Shown one piece after another: positions 37,313 through 47,500 of a stretch of 64,000 nt of DNA (the first letter of the stretch is position 1; the number at the start of each line of letters is the position of its first letter). The stretch is taken from contig NZ_FZPH01000008.1 in assembly GCF_900188485.1 (NCBI RefSeq), positions 273,588 through 337,587 of the forward strand, written 5' to 3'. The notes under the pieces are model-generated. The model saw only the letters and a program-made list of their open reading frames with translations, did no database searches and was not told the origin of the DNA. The stretch comes from Asanoa hainanensis (GTDB taxonomy: Bacteria; Actinomycetota; Actinomycetes; Mycobacteriales; Micromonosporaceae). Made by a program: the position numbers and the translations under genes.

Positions 37313-38764
37313 ATGGGCGTGACACGCCGCGCGAAGATTGTCTGCACTTTGGGCCCTGCCACCTCCTCGCCGGAGCGCATCAGCGGCCTCGTAGACGCCG
37401 GGATGGACGTGGCACGGCTCAACTTCAGCCACGGTGACCACGCTGACCACGAAGCGGTCTACAAGTTGGTCCGCGAGGCCGCCGACGCGGCCGGCCGGGC
37501 GGTGGCGATCCTGGCCGACCTGCAGGGCCCCAAGATCCGGCTCGGCCGGTTCGCGGACGGCCCGCACGAGTGGCGCACCGGTGACTCCGTCGTGATCACC
37601 AGCGACGACATCGTCGGCACCGTCGACCGGGTCTCCTGCACCTACAAGAAGCTGCCGCAGGAGGTCAAGCCCGGCGACCGGCTGCTGATCGACGACGGCA
37701 AGGTCGCGGTCGAGGTCACCGAGGTCACCGGCAACGACATCCGGGTCCTGGTCATCGAGGGCGGCCCGGTCTCCAACAACAAGGGCGTCTCGCTGCCCAA
37801 CGTCGCGGTGAGCGTCCCGGCCATGTCCGAGAAGGACACCGAGGACCTGCGCTTCGCGCTGCGCCTAGGCGTCGACCTGGTGGCGCTGTCGTTCGTCCGC
37901 TCGCCCGACGACGTCAAGCTGGTCCACGGGATCATGCAAGAGGTCGGCGTGCACCGCCCGGTGCTGGCCAAGGTGGAGAAGCCCGAGGCCGTCGAGCGGC
38001 TCGAGGAGATCGTCGACGCGTTCGACGGCATCATGGTCGCCCGCGGCGACCTCGGCGTGGAGCTTCCGCTCGACCAGGTTCCGCTGTGGCAGAAGCGCGC
38101 CGTGCAGATGTGCCGCGAAGACGCCAAGCCGGTCATCGTCGCCACCCAGATGCTCGACTCGATGATCGAGAACGCGCGCCCGACCCGCGCCGAGGCCTCC
38201 GACGTGGCCAACGCGGTGCTCGACGGCGCCGACGCGCTGATGCTCTCCGGCGAGACCAGCGTGGGTAAGTACCCGGTGCTCACGGTCAGCACGATGGCGA
38301 AGATCATCGCGACGACCGAGGCCGGCGGCCTGCCGATCCCGCGGCTGCAGCACGACCCGCGCACCCACGGCGGCGCGCTCACCATCGCCGCGTCCAACGT
38401 GGCCCGCGCCGTCGGCGCCAAGGCGCTGGTCGCGTTCTCCCAGACCGGCGACACCGTGCGCCGGCTCGCCCGCCTGCACTGCGAGCTTCCGCTGCTGGCC
38501 TTCACCCCGGTCTCCGAGGTGCGTGCCCAGCTCGCGCTGAGCTGGGGTGTGGAGACCTTCCACATGCCGTTCGTGCAGCACACCGACGACATGTTCCGCC
38601 AGGTCGACCAGGCGCTGCTCGGTCTCGGCCGCGCGGAGCCCGGTGACTACGTGGTCGTCGTCGCGGGCAGCCCGCCCGGCACGCCCGGCTCGACCAACAC
38701 GCTGCGGGTGCACCTGATCGGTTCGCTGGTCGACCCGGCCAGCGTGCCGCGCCAGACCCCGTGA
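37313..38764 (+). CDS. pyk: Pyruvate kinase
   Basis: A 483-aa glycolytic enzyme converting PEP and ADP to pyruvate and ATP. Motifs: KIVCTLGPA at the N-terminus, NFSHGD, LADLQGPKIRLG, the active-site MVARGDLGVELPLDQVP, ATQMLDSM, and the TSVGKYPV region before the regulatory C-domain. ATG 37313. Its stop overlaps the tesB GTG start (GTGA), forming a pyk-tesB pair as in mycobacteria. Confidence 0.97.
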   Translation: MGVTRRAKIVCTLGPATSSPERISGLVDAGMDVARLNFSHGDHADHEAVYKLVREAADAAGRAVAILADLQGPKIRLGRFADGPHEWRTGDSVVITSDDIVGTVDRVSCTYKKLPQEVKPGDRLLIDDGKVAVEVTEVTGNDIRVLVIEGGPVSNNKGVSLPNVAVSVPAMSEKDTEDLRFALRLGVDLVALSFVRSPDDVKLVHGIMQEVGVHRPVLAKVEKPEAVERLEEIVDAFDGIMVARGDLGVELPLDQVPLWQKRAVQMCREDAKPVIVATQMLDSMIENARPTRAEASDVANAVLDGADALMLSGETSVGKYPVLTVSTMAKIIATTEAGGLPIPRLQHDPRTHGGALTIAASNVARAVGAKALVAFSQTGDTVRRLARLHCELPLLAFTPVSEVRAQLALSWGVETFHMPFVQHTDDMFRQVDQALLGLGRAEPGDYVVVVAGSPPGTPGSTNTLRVHLIGSLVDPASVPRQTP

Positions 38765-39645
38765 CGGCAGCCATGCCCGAGGGTGGGCAGTCGGCGGTCG
38801 ACTATCTCGTCCAGATGCTCGACCTCGAGCGGCGCGACGAGAGCACGTTCGTCGGCACCACCCCGGTGGTCGGCCTCCAGCGCGTCTACGGCGGGCACGT
38901 CGCCGCCCAGGCGCTGGTGGCCGCCGGCCGCACCGTCGACCCGTCGCGCACGGTGCACTCGCTGCACGGCTACTTCGTGCGCCCGGGCGAGTCCGGTGCG
39001 CCGATCGAGTACCACGTCGAGAACATCCGCGACGGTCGGTCCTTCTCGGTGCGCCGCTCGGTGGCCGTACAGAACGAGAAGACCATCTTCTTCATGTCGG
39101 CGTCGTTCCACCGGCAGGAGGACGGCCTCGACCACCAGGCGCCGCTGCCGCCCGACGTGCCCGGCCCCGACGAGGTGCCGACGATGCGCGAGCGGTTGTC
39201 GGCCTATCCGGAGCGCCTCGGCATCTGGAAGTCCGTACCGTGGTCGCTCGACGTCCGCTACGTCGGCGAGCCCGGCTGGGTCCCACCCGGCGACCGGCGC
39301 GCGGACCCGCACCAGCGGGTGTGGATGCGGATCGACGGCAAGCTGCCGGACGACCCGCTGCTGCACGCCTGCGCTCTCACGTATGCCTCGGACATGACCC
39401 TCCTCGACTCCGTGCTGTCTGTGCACGGCGAGGTCTGGGGCCCGGGCGGGGTGATCGGGGCCAGCCTCGACCACGCGCTCTGGTTCCACCGGCCGTTCCG
39501 GGCCGACGAGTGGTTCCTCTACGACTGCTGGAGCCCGACCGCCTCCGGCGGCCGCGGCCTGGCCACGGGCCGCATGTTCACGGTCGACGGCGCCAACATC
39601 GCCACCGCGGTCCAGGAGGGCCTCCTCCGCCGCGTGGGTGCATGA
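38761..39645 (+). CDS. tesB: Acyl-CoA thioesterase II
   Basis: A 294-aa double-hotdog thioesterase that hydrolyses medium/long-chain acyl-CoA. Motifs: GGHVAAQALVAA in the first hotdog, and in the second ALTYASDMTLLDSV (catalytic Asp) followed by SLDHALWFHRPFRADEW and a C-terminal QEGLLR. GTG 38761 overlaps the pyk stop by 4 nt; an ATG at 38773 is a possible alternative start. Confidence 0.93.
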   Translation: MTAAMPEGGQSAVDYLVQMLDLERRDESTFVGTTPVVGLQRVYGGHVAAQALVAAGRTVDPSRTVHSLHGYFVRPGESGAPIEYHVENIRDGRSFSVRRSVAVQNEKTIFFMSASFHRQEDGLDHQAPLPPDVPGPDEVPTMRERLSAYPERLGIWKSVPWSLDVRYVGEPGWVPPGDRRADPHQRVWMRIDGKLPDDPLLHACALTYASDMTLLDSVLSVHGEVWGPGGVIGASLDHALWFHRPFRADEWFLYDCWSPTASGGRGLATGRMFTVDGANIATAVQEGLLRRVGA

Positions 39646-39681
39646 TCCTTTCGCGTCTACGTACCCGATAGGCTTAGTGGC

Positions 39682-40149
39682 ATGCGACTGTCCGCACGGG
39701 TCGACTACGCACTACGCGCGATGGCTGAGCTAGCCGCGGCCGCCGACCAGCACAGCGACGGCCCAGTGCCGATGACCGCCGAACAGGTGGCCAAGGCGCA
39801 GGACATCCCGCCGAAGTTCCTGGAGAGCATCCTGCTCCAGACCCGCCGGGCCGGCCTGGTGCACGCCCAGCGCGGCCCCGAGGGTGGTTACTGGCTGGCC
39901 CGCCCGGCCCGCGAGATCACGCTGGGGCAGGTGATAAGGGCGATCGACGGCCCGCTGGCCAACGTCCGCGGGCAGCGTCCGGAGGACCTGGGCTATCAAG
40001 GCGCGGCGGCGGCGCTGCAGGACGTCTGGATCGCGCTGCGGGCCAGCGAGCGCGAGATCCTCGACCTGGTCTCCATCCACGACGTGGCCACGGGCAAGCT
40101 CCCGGACCGCGTCCGCGACCTCACCGCGGACCCGGCCGCCTGGGCCTGA
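39682..40149 (+). CDS. Rrf2-family transcriptional regulator without cluster cysteines
   Basis: A 155-aa Rrf2 protein. The N-terminal winged helix MRLSARVDYALRAMAELA has the family signature, with AEQVAKAQDIPPKFLESIL as recognition helix and GPEGGYWLARPAREITLG as wing. There is no cysteine in the whole protein, so it cannot hold the IscR/NsrR Fe-S cluster through Cys and probably senses something else or acts as a dimeric repressor. Its target is unknown; it follows tesB by 36 bp. Confidence 0.88.
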   Translation: MRLSARVDYALRAMAELAAAADQHSDGPVPMTAEQVAKAQDIPPKFLESILLQTRRAGLVHAQRGPEGGYWLARPAREITLGQVIRAIDGPLANVRGQRPEDLGYQGAAAALQDVWIALRASEREILDLVSIHDVATGKLPDRVRDLTADPAAWA

Positions 40150-40554
40150 CGCCTCGCGCGTCAAGGTCCGCGATGGCGGCCGGGGGCGCGCGTGTGGCGC
40201 GGCGTGGGCGGGGTGCCTCGCGTTTCCTGGAGCCGCGCCGGGGACGACGCAGGCGCCCAGTTTGCCGGAGGCAGTAAGGCCCACGACGGTCCGGAGGTCG
40301 CATCTCGGACCGCCGCGGGTACGGACATCGAACCATCTTCGGCCGCGCTCCGATCCGGAACGGCCGCCTGCACCCGATCGCCCACTCTGCGCCGGACGTC
40401 CTCGGAGTCCGTTTGCTCTGCACCCACATACGCACCACCCCAGGTCGGAGGTGGTGCGTATATGGGTGCAGAGCAAAGCCTCGCGAAACTGTCGCGTTTC
40501 GGCGCGGGCGGGTCGGCGCGGGTGCCGTCGCGTTTCCGCAGTAGCGTGCACCGC
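40150..40554. other. Gene-free intergenic region with a long inverted repeat
   Basis: About 400 bp with no convincing gene. Its main content is the 28-bp-arm inverted repeat at 40412-40477. A short CGCGAAAC/GCGTTTCG pair follows at about 40481-40502. Confidence 0.6.
40412..40477. repeat. 28-bp-arm inverted repeat
   Basis: Arms at 40412-40439 and 40450-40477 pair over 28 bp with a single C/A mismatch (40427/40462) around a 10-nt loop. The outer end reads TTTGCTCTGCACCCA and the inner end ACGCACCACC. The arm is AT-richer than the surroundings. It lies between the Rrf2 gene and a small gene, far from any obvious promoter. Confidence 0.88.
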
Positions 40555-40893
40555 GTGGAACGCGCCGAACTGATCTCACTTCTCGCTGGTGCGACTCCGG
40601 CTGAGCAGGCGTGCCGGGCCGCCCTGGAGCAGGGGGCGACCTTCCATGTCTACGCGGCGGACGAAGGGGTTCCCGCCAGCAACCTCGCGTCCAGCTATCG
40701 CCGGCGGCAGGCACACACCACGAAGCTGGGCATCCCGACGATCGGGTTCGCCGAGGCGGTCGAGACGCTGAGCGCGCTCGGGGAACAGCCGCTGGTCCTC
40801 GGCAGCGTGGCGCAGGAGGACTCACCGCGCAGCTTCGTGATCTTCCTGGCCCCGGACGCGACGTCGGTCATCGCCTGCCTCGGTGTGGGTTAG
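40555..40893 (+). CDS. Small protein of unknown function
   Basis: A 112-aa protein starting at GTG 40555 (VERAELISLLAGATPAEQ). It appears alpha/beta, with an N-terminal helical half, a basic SSYRRRQAHTTKLG centre and a hydrophobic C-terminal strand pair (SFVIFLAPDATSVIACLG). No signal peptide or motif is recognised. The start lacks a good ribosome-binding site, so the N-terminus is uncertain. Confidence 0.55.
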   Translation: MERAELISLLAGATPAEQACRAALEQGATFHVYAADEGVPASNLASSYRRRQAHTTKLGIPTIGFAEAVETLSALGEQPLVLGSVAQEDSPRSFVIFLAPDATSVIACLGVG

Positions 40894-40910
40894 CGCCTGT
40901 CTCGTGGATC

Positions 40911-40997
40911 ATGCCGGCACCCCGCCGGGCACCGGCGGCGTCCGACCGCACGCGGAGGCCGTCTGGACCTCGCCGGGGCACCACCCTGATCCACGAG
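40911..40997. repeat. Inverted repeat between convergent genes
   Basis: CTCGTGGATCA (40911-40921) and its exact complement TGATCCACGAG (40987-40997), 65 bp apart. It lies between the convergent small gene and the decarboxylase gene. It could act as a bidirectional terminator or be a small mobile remnant. Confidence 0.45.
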
Positions 40998-41004
40998 CCG
41001 GGCC

Positions 41005-42444
41005 CTAGCCCTCCGCGAGGATCTCGGTGGCCGCCGTCGCGAGTGCGGACCAGGCTTCGTCCACATGGGACTCCGCTGTCTGGGGTGCGCCGACCGCGAG
41101 CCGCAGGACGTACGCGCCGTTGACCCGCGTGTGGGTCAGGTAGAAGCGGCCCGTCGCGTTGACCCGGTCCAGCAGCGCCTCCGACGCGGCGTCGCCCGCC
41201 TTCAGGCGGAAGCAGACCAGGGAGAACGGGTGCGGTGCGGCGATCTCGAAACGGTCGTCGGCGGCCACGTGCGCCGCGAAGCGTTGGGCCAGCGACACCC
41301 CGGACCGGATGTGCGCGCGCAGCCCCGCTGCCCCGTACCAGCGCAGCACGAACCACAGCTTGAGCGACCGGAAGCGGCGGCCGAGCGGCACGCCCCAGTC
41401 GCGGTAGTCGATCACCGCGCCCGACTCGGTGGCCACGTTGCGGAGGTACTCCGGCATGACGGTCAGGGCGGCGACCAGCGCCTCGCGGTCGGCCACCCAG
41501 AACGCGTCGCAGTCGAAGCCGGTCAGCAGCCACTTGTGCGGGTCGAAACAGTACGAGTCGGCGTGCTCCAGCCCCGCGTGACTCCAGCGCAGCTCCGGGC
41601 AGACCGCCGCCGCACCCGCGTACGCCGCGTCGACGTGCAGCCACACCCCGAACTCCTGGCAGATCCGCCCGATCTCCGAAAGCGGGTCGACGGCCGTTGT
41701 CGACGTGGTGCCGATCGTGGCCACGACGACCGCGGGCCGTGCCCCGGCCGCGACGTCGGCGGCCAACGCGGCCCGCAAGGCCGACGGGCGCATCGCCAGC
41801 GTCGCCGGGTCGACCTCGACCTGCCGGACCCCGGCGTCGCCGATGCCAGCGATCCGGGCCGCCTTCTCGATCGACGAGTGACCCTGGGTCGACGTGAAGA
41901 CCGTGTAGCGGGTCCCGCCGATCCCGGAGGAGCGCCAGGCACCGCCGCCCGCTCGGTGCAGGCCCGCCAGCGTGGCCACCAGCGCCGCCGACGAGGCCGA
42001 GTCCTGGATCACGCCGCCGCCGGTCGAGGTGGACCGGAACCGCGCCGGCAGGTCCAGCAGCTCCGCCAGCCAGTCGAGCATGACGGTCTCGACCTCGGTC
42101 GCCGCCGGCCCGGTGGCCCAGAGCATGCCCTGCACCCCGAGCCCGGCACCGACCAGGTCGCCGAGCACGCTCGGACCCGAGGTGTTGGCCGGGAAGTAGG
42201 CGAAGAACCCCGGGTGCTGCCAGTGCGTCATGCCGGGCAGCACGACCTCGTCCAGGTCGGCCCGCAGCCCCGCGAAGCCGTCGCCCTCGGACGGCGGACC
42301 CGCCGGGAGGCGCGCCGCCACCGCGCCGGGTGGGTCCGAAGGCCGCACCGGGAGCGAACCGACCGACTCCCAGTAGTCGGCCACCCAGTCGACCAGATCG
42401 TGCCCGTGCCGGCGGAACTCGTCGGCGGTCATGTGCCCTGCCAT
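41005..42444 (-). CDS. PLP-dependent amino-acid decarboxylase (group II)
   Basis: A 479-aa aromatic-L-amino-acid/glutamate decarboxylase-type enzyme. Motifs: HPGFFAYFPANTSGPS near residue 77, HVDAAYAGAA, and DPHKWLL with the PLP lysine near 303. The HPxFFAYFPA type favours aromatic amino acids (Trp, Tyr, Phe or DOPA) over glutamate, by family knowledge. The start may be ATG 42444 or ATG 42432 (MTADEFRRHGHDLVDWV). The epoxide hydrolase gene lies 12 bp upstream on the same strand, so the two are probably cotranscribed. Confidence 0.9.
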   Translation of the reverse strand: MAGHMTADEFRRHGHDLVDWVADYWESVGSLPVRPSDPPGAVAARLPAGPPSEGDGFAGLRADLDEVVLPGMTHWQHPGFFAYFPANTSGPSVLGDLVGAGLGVQGMLWATGPAATEVETVMLDWLAELLDLPARFRSTSTGGGVIQDSASSAALVATLAGLHRAGGGAWRSSGIGGTRYTVFTSTQGHSSIEKAARIAGIGDAGVRQVEVDPATLAMRPSALRAALAADVAAGARPAVVVATIGTTSTTAVDPLSEIGRICQEFGVWLHVDAAYAGAAAVCPELRWSHAGLEHADSYCFDPHKWLLTGFDCDAFWVADREALVAALTVMPEYLRNVATESGAVIDYRDWGVPLGRRFRSLKLWFVLRWYGAAGLRAHIRSGVSLAQRFAAHVAADDRFEIAAPHPFSLVCFRLKAGDAASEALLDRVNATGRFYLTHTRVNGAYVLRLAVGAPQTAESHVDEAWSALATAATEILAEG

Positions 42445-42456
42445 GCCCTGAGTCGA

Positions 42457-43623
42457 TCAACCACCACCCTCCGAGCGCAACACGGTCGCGAAGAACGCCG
42501 CTATGTCGCTCGCCACCAGGTCGGGCTCCTCGACCGCCGCGAAGTGCCCGCCGCGCGGGAACACCGTGCGCCGCCGGACGTCGTAGAGCCGCTCCGCCCA
42601 CGAGGCCGGCGGCACCCCCTCGGGCACGAACTCGTTGGCGAACACCGCCGTCGCGGTCGGCACGGTGACCCGGTCAGCGGGGCCGGGCGGCGACCCGTGC
42701 CAGCGATTGTCGTAGTAGTCCCGGATCGATGTGGCAAGAGACCCGGTCGCCCAGTAGACGGTCAGGAGCGTGCACAGGAAGTCACGGCCGAACCGGCCGT
42801 CGACGTCGCCGCCCGTGTCGCCCCAGGCCCGCCACTTCTCCAGGATCCAGGCGGCCATCCCGGCGGGGGAGTCGGTCAGCCCGTAGCCCAGCGTCTGCGG
42901 CCGGGTGCTCTGGATCGCCGAGTAGCCCCGCTCCGTGCCGTCCCAGCGCGCCAGATGATCGACGTAGGCCTGCTCCTCGGGCGTCAGCGGCGCCGAACTC
43001 GGCCCGAGGTAGGGCGACACCTCCGGCGTGGTCAGGTGGACGCCGGTGACCCGCTCCGGGGCCGTCAGCGCCATCCAGGTGGCCACCCCGGCACCGAAGT
43101 CACCGCCGCCGACCCCGTAGCGGCGATAGCCCAGCGCACCCATCAGCCCGTGCCAGAGGCCTGCGACGTAACGGGTGGTGACGCCGGTGTGCGCGGGACG
43201 CGGGGTGAAGCCGTAGCCGGGCAGGGACGGCGCCACCACGTCGAACGCCGGCCCGTCGAGGCCGTGCGCCGCGGGATCGGTCAGCCGGGACACCAGCGGC
43301 AGGAGCTCGACCCAGGCGCTCGGCCACCCGTGCGTCAGCACCAACGGCACCCCGCCGCCACCGACGGCCGGAGCGTGCACGAAATGGATCGGCACCCCGT
43401 CGACCACCTCCACGAACTGGGGGTACGCGTTGAGCCGCCGCTCCGCCGCCCGCCAGTCGAACCCGTCGGCCCAGAACTCGACCAACGAGCGCAGATAGGC
43501 GAGGTCGGTGCCCTGCTCCCACGCCGGCCCGGGCGCGGGTGGCGGCCAGCGCGTGGCGCGGATTCTCGCGCGCAGGTCGGCGAGGAGGGAGTCGGGGACA
43601 TCGACGAGGAACGGTCGGCTCAT
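42457..43623 (-). CDS. Epoxide hydrolase (EHN-domain alpha/beta hydrolase)
   Basis: A 388-aa protein with an N-terminal EHN domain (residues 1-110) and an alpha/beta-hydrolase core. The oxyanion motif is HGWP (98-101), the nucleophile D175 in GGGDFGAG, and the likely catalytic His is in RGGHFAAVEEPDL near the C-terminus. Microsomal-type epoxide hydrolases open epoxides to diols. There is no signal peptide. It lies 12 bp upstream of the decarboxylase gene and shares a 41-bp divergent promoter gap with the SDR gene. Confidence 0.9.
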   Translation of the reverse strand: MSRPFLVDVPDSLLADLRARIRATRWPPPAPGPAWEQGTDLAYLRSLVEFWADGFDWRAAERRLNAYPQFVEVVDGVPIHFVHAPAVGGGGVPLVLTHGWPSAWVELLPLVSRLTDPAAHGLDGPAFDVVAPSLPGYGFTPRPAHTGVTTRYVAGLWHGLMGALGYRRYGVGGGDFGAGVATWMALTAPERVTGVHLTTPEVSPYLGPSSAPLTPEEQAYVDHLARWDGTERGYSAIQSTRPQTLGYGLTDSPAGMAAWILEKWRAWGDTGGDVDGRFGRDFLCTLLTVYWATGSLATSIRDYYDNRWHGSPPGPADRVTVPTATAVFANEFVPEGVPPASWAERLYDVRRRTVFPRGGHFAAVEEPDLVASDIAAFFATVLRSEGGG

Positions 43624-43664
43624 GCCCTGGGACGCTACTTCCGGGGTATGACAAGGTGGGGCGC

Positions 43665-44396
43665 GTGAAGGTCACCATCGTCACCGGCGGTTCCCGTGGA
43701 ATCGGTGCCGCCACCTGCCGCCGCCTCGCCGCCGCCGGTCATGCCGTCATGGTCGGCTATCGCAGCGACGCCGCGGCCGCGAAGACAGTCGTCGACGAGA
43801 TCACCGCGGCCGGCGGCACCGCACATGCGAGTGCCGTCGAGACCGCCGACCCCGCCCAGGTCGCGGCGCTCTTCGAAGCGGCGGCCGACGTGCTCGGCCC
43901 GGTCACCGGCCTGGTCAACAATGCCGGCGTCGGCAGCCGGATCGGCGCCTTCGTCGACCTCGACGACGACGACCTGCGCCGGGTCATCGAGGTCAACGTG
44001 GTCGGAGCGATCTTCTGCGCCCGCGAGGCCGCCCGCCGGATGACCGGGGGCGGCGCGATCGTCAACATCTCCTCGGCCGCCGCGACCCTGGGCGCGCCGT
44101 TCGAGTACCCCCACTACGCGGCCAGCAAGGCCGCTCTCGACGCGTTGACGCTCGGACTGTCCAAAGAGCTCGGGATTTCCGGAATTCGTGTCAACACGGT
44201 CCAGCCCGGCATTATCTACACGGATTTCCACGGCACTCAGAGCGGCGAGGCCGGCCGCCCGGACCGGCTCGGGCCGAGCTCTCCGCTGGGTCGGTCGGGC
44301 CAGCCCGACGAGGTCGCCGCAGCCATCGCGTGGCTGCTCAGCGACGACGCGTCCTATGTCACCGGTGCCACGATCAGGGTCGCCGGAGGCCGCTAG
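43665..44396 (+). CDS. SDR-family oxidoreductase
   Basis: A 243-aa classical short-chain dehydrogenase. The NADP-binding motif is TGGSRGIG (7-14), NNAG is at residues 85-88, the catalytic Ser is S136/S137, and Y151-x3-K155 lies in HYAASKAALD. The C-terminus ends DDASYVTGATIRVAGGR, as in glucose/3-oxoacyl-type SDRs. GTG 43665 has AGGTGGGG upstream. Substrate unknown. Divergent from the epoxide hydrolase. Confidence 0.9.
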   Translation: MKVTIVTGGSRGIGAATCRRLAAAGHAVMVGYRSDAAAAKTVVDEITAAGGTAHASAVETADPAQVAALFEAAADVLGPVTGLVNNAGVGSRIGAFVDLDDDDLRRVIEVNVVGAIFCAREAARRMTGGGAIVNISSAAATLGAPFEYPHYAASKAALDALTLGLSKELGISGIRVNTVQPGIIYTDFHGTQSGEAGRPDRLGPSSPLGRSGQPDEVAAAIAWLLSDDASYVTGATIRVAGGR

Positions 44397-44549
44397 TTAC
44401 TCAAACGTTATATGCAAATACATCGCGCAAGACTTGTCTTTGCCTTGATCCACAAGAGTTAATCGTCAGGCAGCGATCATCCAACCTGGGCACTCAGTCT
44501 TCGGCGAGCTGAGCACCCGGGCCATCACCGCTTGCGGAGGAGCGCCTTC

Positions 44550-47500
44550 GTGTCCGTCCATCGCCGTTTCAAGACCCGTTTCAAGACAAGCTTCAGACCT
44601 CTCGTCACCCTCGCCTCCAGCCTCGCCCTCGTGCTCGGCGTGCTCGTCGCGGGCCCCACGCCCGCCGGCGCCGCCCCGGCGGCGGCCGCGGCCGACCCGT
44701 ACAACGTGCTGGTCTTCTCCAAGACCGCCGGCTTCCGGCACGACTCGATCCCGGCGGGCATCGCCGCGATCCAGCAGCTGGGCGCCGACCACGGCTTCTC
44801 GGTCACTGCCACCGAGGACGCGGCCGCGTTCACCGACGCCAACCTGGCCAACTTCGCCACCATTGTCTGGCTGTCGACCACCGGTGACGTGCTCAACACC
44901 GACCAGCAGGCCGCCTTCGAGCGGTACGTCAAGGCCGGCGGCGGCTACGTGGGTGTGCACGCGGCCTCCGACACCGAGTACGACTGGGCCTGGTACGGCC
45001 AGCTCGTCGGCGCGTACTTCTCGGCGCACCCGAGCAACCAGAACGCGACGATCAAGGTCGAGGACCCGGCGCACCCGTCCACGGCGGGCCTGCCGGCGGA
45101 GTGGAACCGCTTCGACGAGTGGTACAACTTCCGCACCAACCCGCGCGGCACCGTGCACGTGCTGGCCAGCCTCGACGAGACCAGCTACGCACCGGGCTCC
45201 GGCGCGATGGGCGCCGACCACCCGACCGCGTGGTGCCAGGACTTCGACGGCGGCCGCTCCTGGTACACCGGCAGCGGGCACACGCAGGAGTCGTACGCGG
45301 AGCCGAACTTCCTCAACCACCTGCTCGGCGGCATCGAGACCACCGCGGGCGTGGTCGACGCCGACTGCTCGGCCAGCAAGACGAGCAGCTTCGAGAAGGT
45401 GACGCTCGACAGCAACACGCAGAACCCGATGGAGCTCGACGTGGCGCCCGACGGTCGGGTGTTCTACGCCGAGCGCGACGGGCGGCTCCAGGTCATCTCG
45501 CCGACGACGGGCCTGACCACCACCGCGGCGACGCTGGACGTGTTCACCGGCAACGAGGACGGCCTGATCGGCGTACGCCTGGACCCGGACTTCGCCACCA
45601 ACAACTGGATCTACCTGTACTACGCGCCCGACGGCGGGGCACCGCGCAACTACCTGTCGCGGTTCACCGTCAGCGGCGACACCGTCGACCTCGCCACCGA
45701 AGAGGTGATCCTGCAGGTCGACACCCAGCGCAACACCTGCTGCCACGCGGGCGGCAGCATGGTGTTCGACAGCGCCGGCAACATCTACCTGGCCACGGGT
45801 GACAACACGAACCCGTTCGAGTCCAACTCGTTCAACCCGATCGACGAGCGGCCGGGTCGCCAGGACTTCGACGCCCAGCGGTCGTCGGGCAACACCAACG
45901 ACCTGCGCGGCAAGATCCTGCGGGTCCACCCCGAGGACGACGGCTCGTACACGATCCCGTCCGGCAACCTGTTCGCGCCGGGCACCGCGCTGACCCGTCC
46001 CGAGATCTTCGCGATGGGCTTCCGCAACCCGTTCCGGATCGGCATCGACCCGAAGACCGACACCCTGGTCGTCGGTGACTACGGTCCGGACGCCGGCGCC
46101 GCCGACCCCAACCGGGGTCCGGAGGGGACGGTCGAGTGGAACATCGTGAACCAGCCCGGCTTCTACGGCTGGCCGTACTGCCACGGCAACAACTACGCCT
46201 ACAACGACTACACGTTCCCGAGCGGTCCGAGCGGGGCGAAGTTCAACTGCGCCGCGATCGTCAACGACTCGCCGAACAACACCGGCCTGCAGAACCTGCC
46301 GCCGGCGATCGCGCCCACCATCGACTACGACTACAGCGGCAACCCGCTGTTCCCGGAGATCGGTGGCGGCGGTGCGCCGATGGGCGGCCCGGTCTACCGC
46401 TACGACGCGGCCAGCACGTCCGACCGCAAGTGGCCCGCCTACTACGACGGCAAGGCCATCTTCGGTGAGTGGAACCAGAACAAGATGTACGCGTTCCAGC
46501 TCAGCGCGGACGCGCACAGCCTGGTCGACATCAACCAGCTGCTGACCGGGATGAGCTTCCTGCGGCCCATGGACTTCGAGTTCGGGACCGACGGCGCGCT
46601 CTACCTGATCGAGTGGGGCAGTGGCTTCGGCGGCAACAACGACAACTCCGGGATCTACCGGATCGACTACGTGGCGGGCGACCGGGCCCCCATCGCGGTC
46701 GCGTCCGGCACCCCGACGAGCGGTCCGTCACCGCTGACCGTCCAGTTCTCCAGCGCCGGCTCGCGTGACCCGGACGAGGAGGAGATCACCTTCGCGTGGA
46801 CGTTCGGCGACGGCGGCACCTCGACCGAGGCCAACCCGAGCCACACGTACGCGGCCGCGGGCAACTACACCGCCCAGCTCACCGTGAGCGACCCGGGCGG
46901 ACGCACCGCGGTGGCCAACGTGCCGATCACGGTGGGCAACACCGAGCCGACCGTGTCGATCTCGTTCCCGCCGGACGGTGGCTTCTTCAACTGGGGCGAC
47001 CAGGTCGAGTACACGGTGACCGTGACCGACCCGGAGGACGGCGCCATCGACTGTTCCCGGGTCAAGCTGCAGTACTACCTGGGCCACGACGAGCACGCCC
47101 ACCCGCTGCAGAGCCAGCAGGGCTGCACGGGCAGCATCCAGACGTCGCTCGCCTCCGGGCACGGCGCTGACGCCAACGTGTTCGGCGTGTTCGAGGCGAC
47201 CTACACCGACGGCGGCGGTGCCGGCGGGTCCAACCCGCTGACCGGTCGCGACATCGAGCAGCTCCAGCCGAAGCGCAAGCAGGCGGAGTACTTCGCGGCG
47301 ACCGGCCGGGCACCCGACGGCGTCGGCGGCGGCGACCCGGGCGTGCAGCGGGAGACCACCGGTGACACCCAGGGCGGCTTCCAGAACATCGGCTTCATCG
47401 AGGACGGTGACTACTGGACGTTCGACCCGGCCAACCTGACCGGCATCACCAGCCTGCGGTTCCGGACGGCCTCGGCGGTCAACGGCGGCCGGATCGAGGT

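Noticed and set aside
44434..44462. TTGTCT/AGTTAA promoter before the large secreted protein
   Set aside because: The -10 is a poor match; only the AT-richness is notable, so no promoter feature is called.
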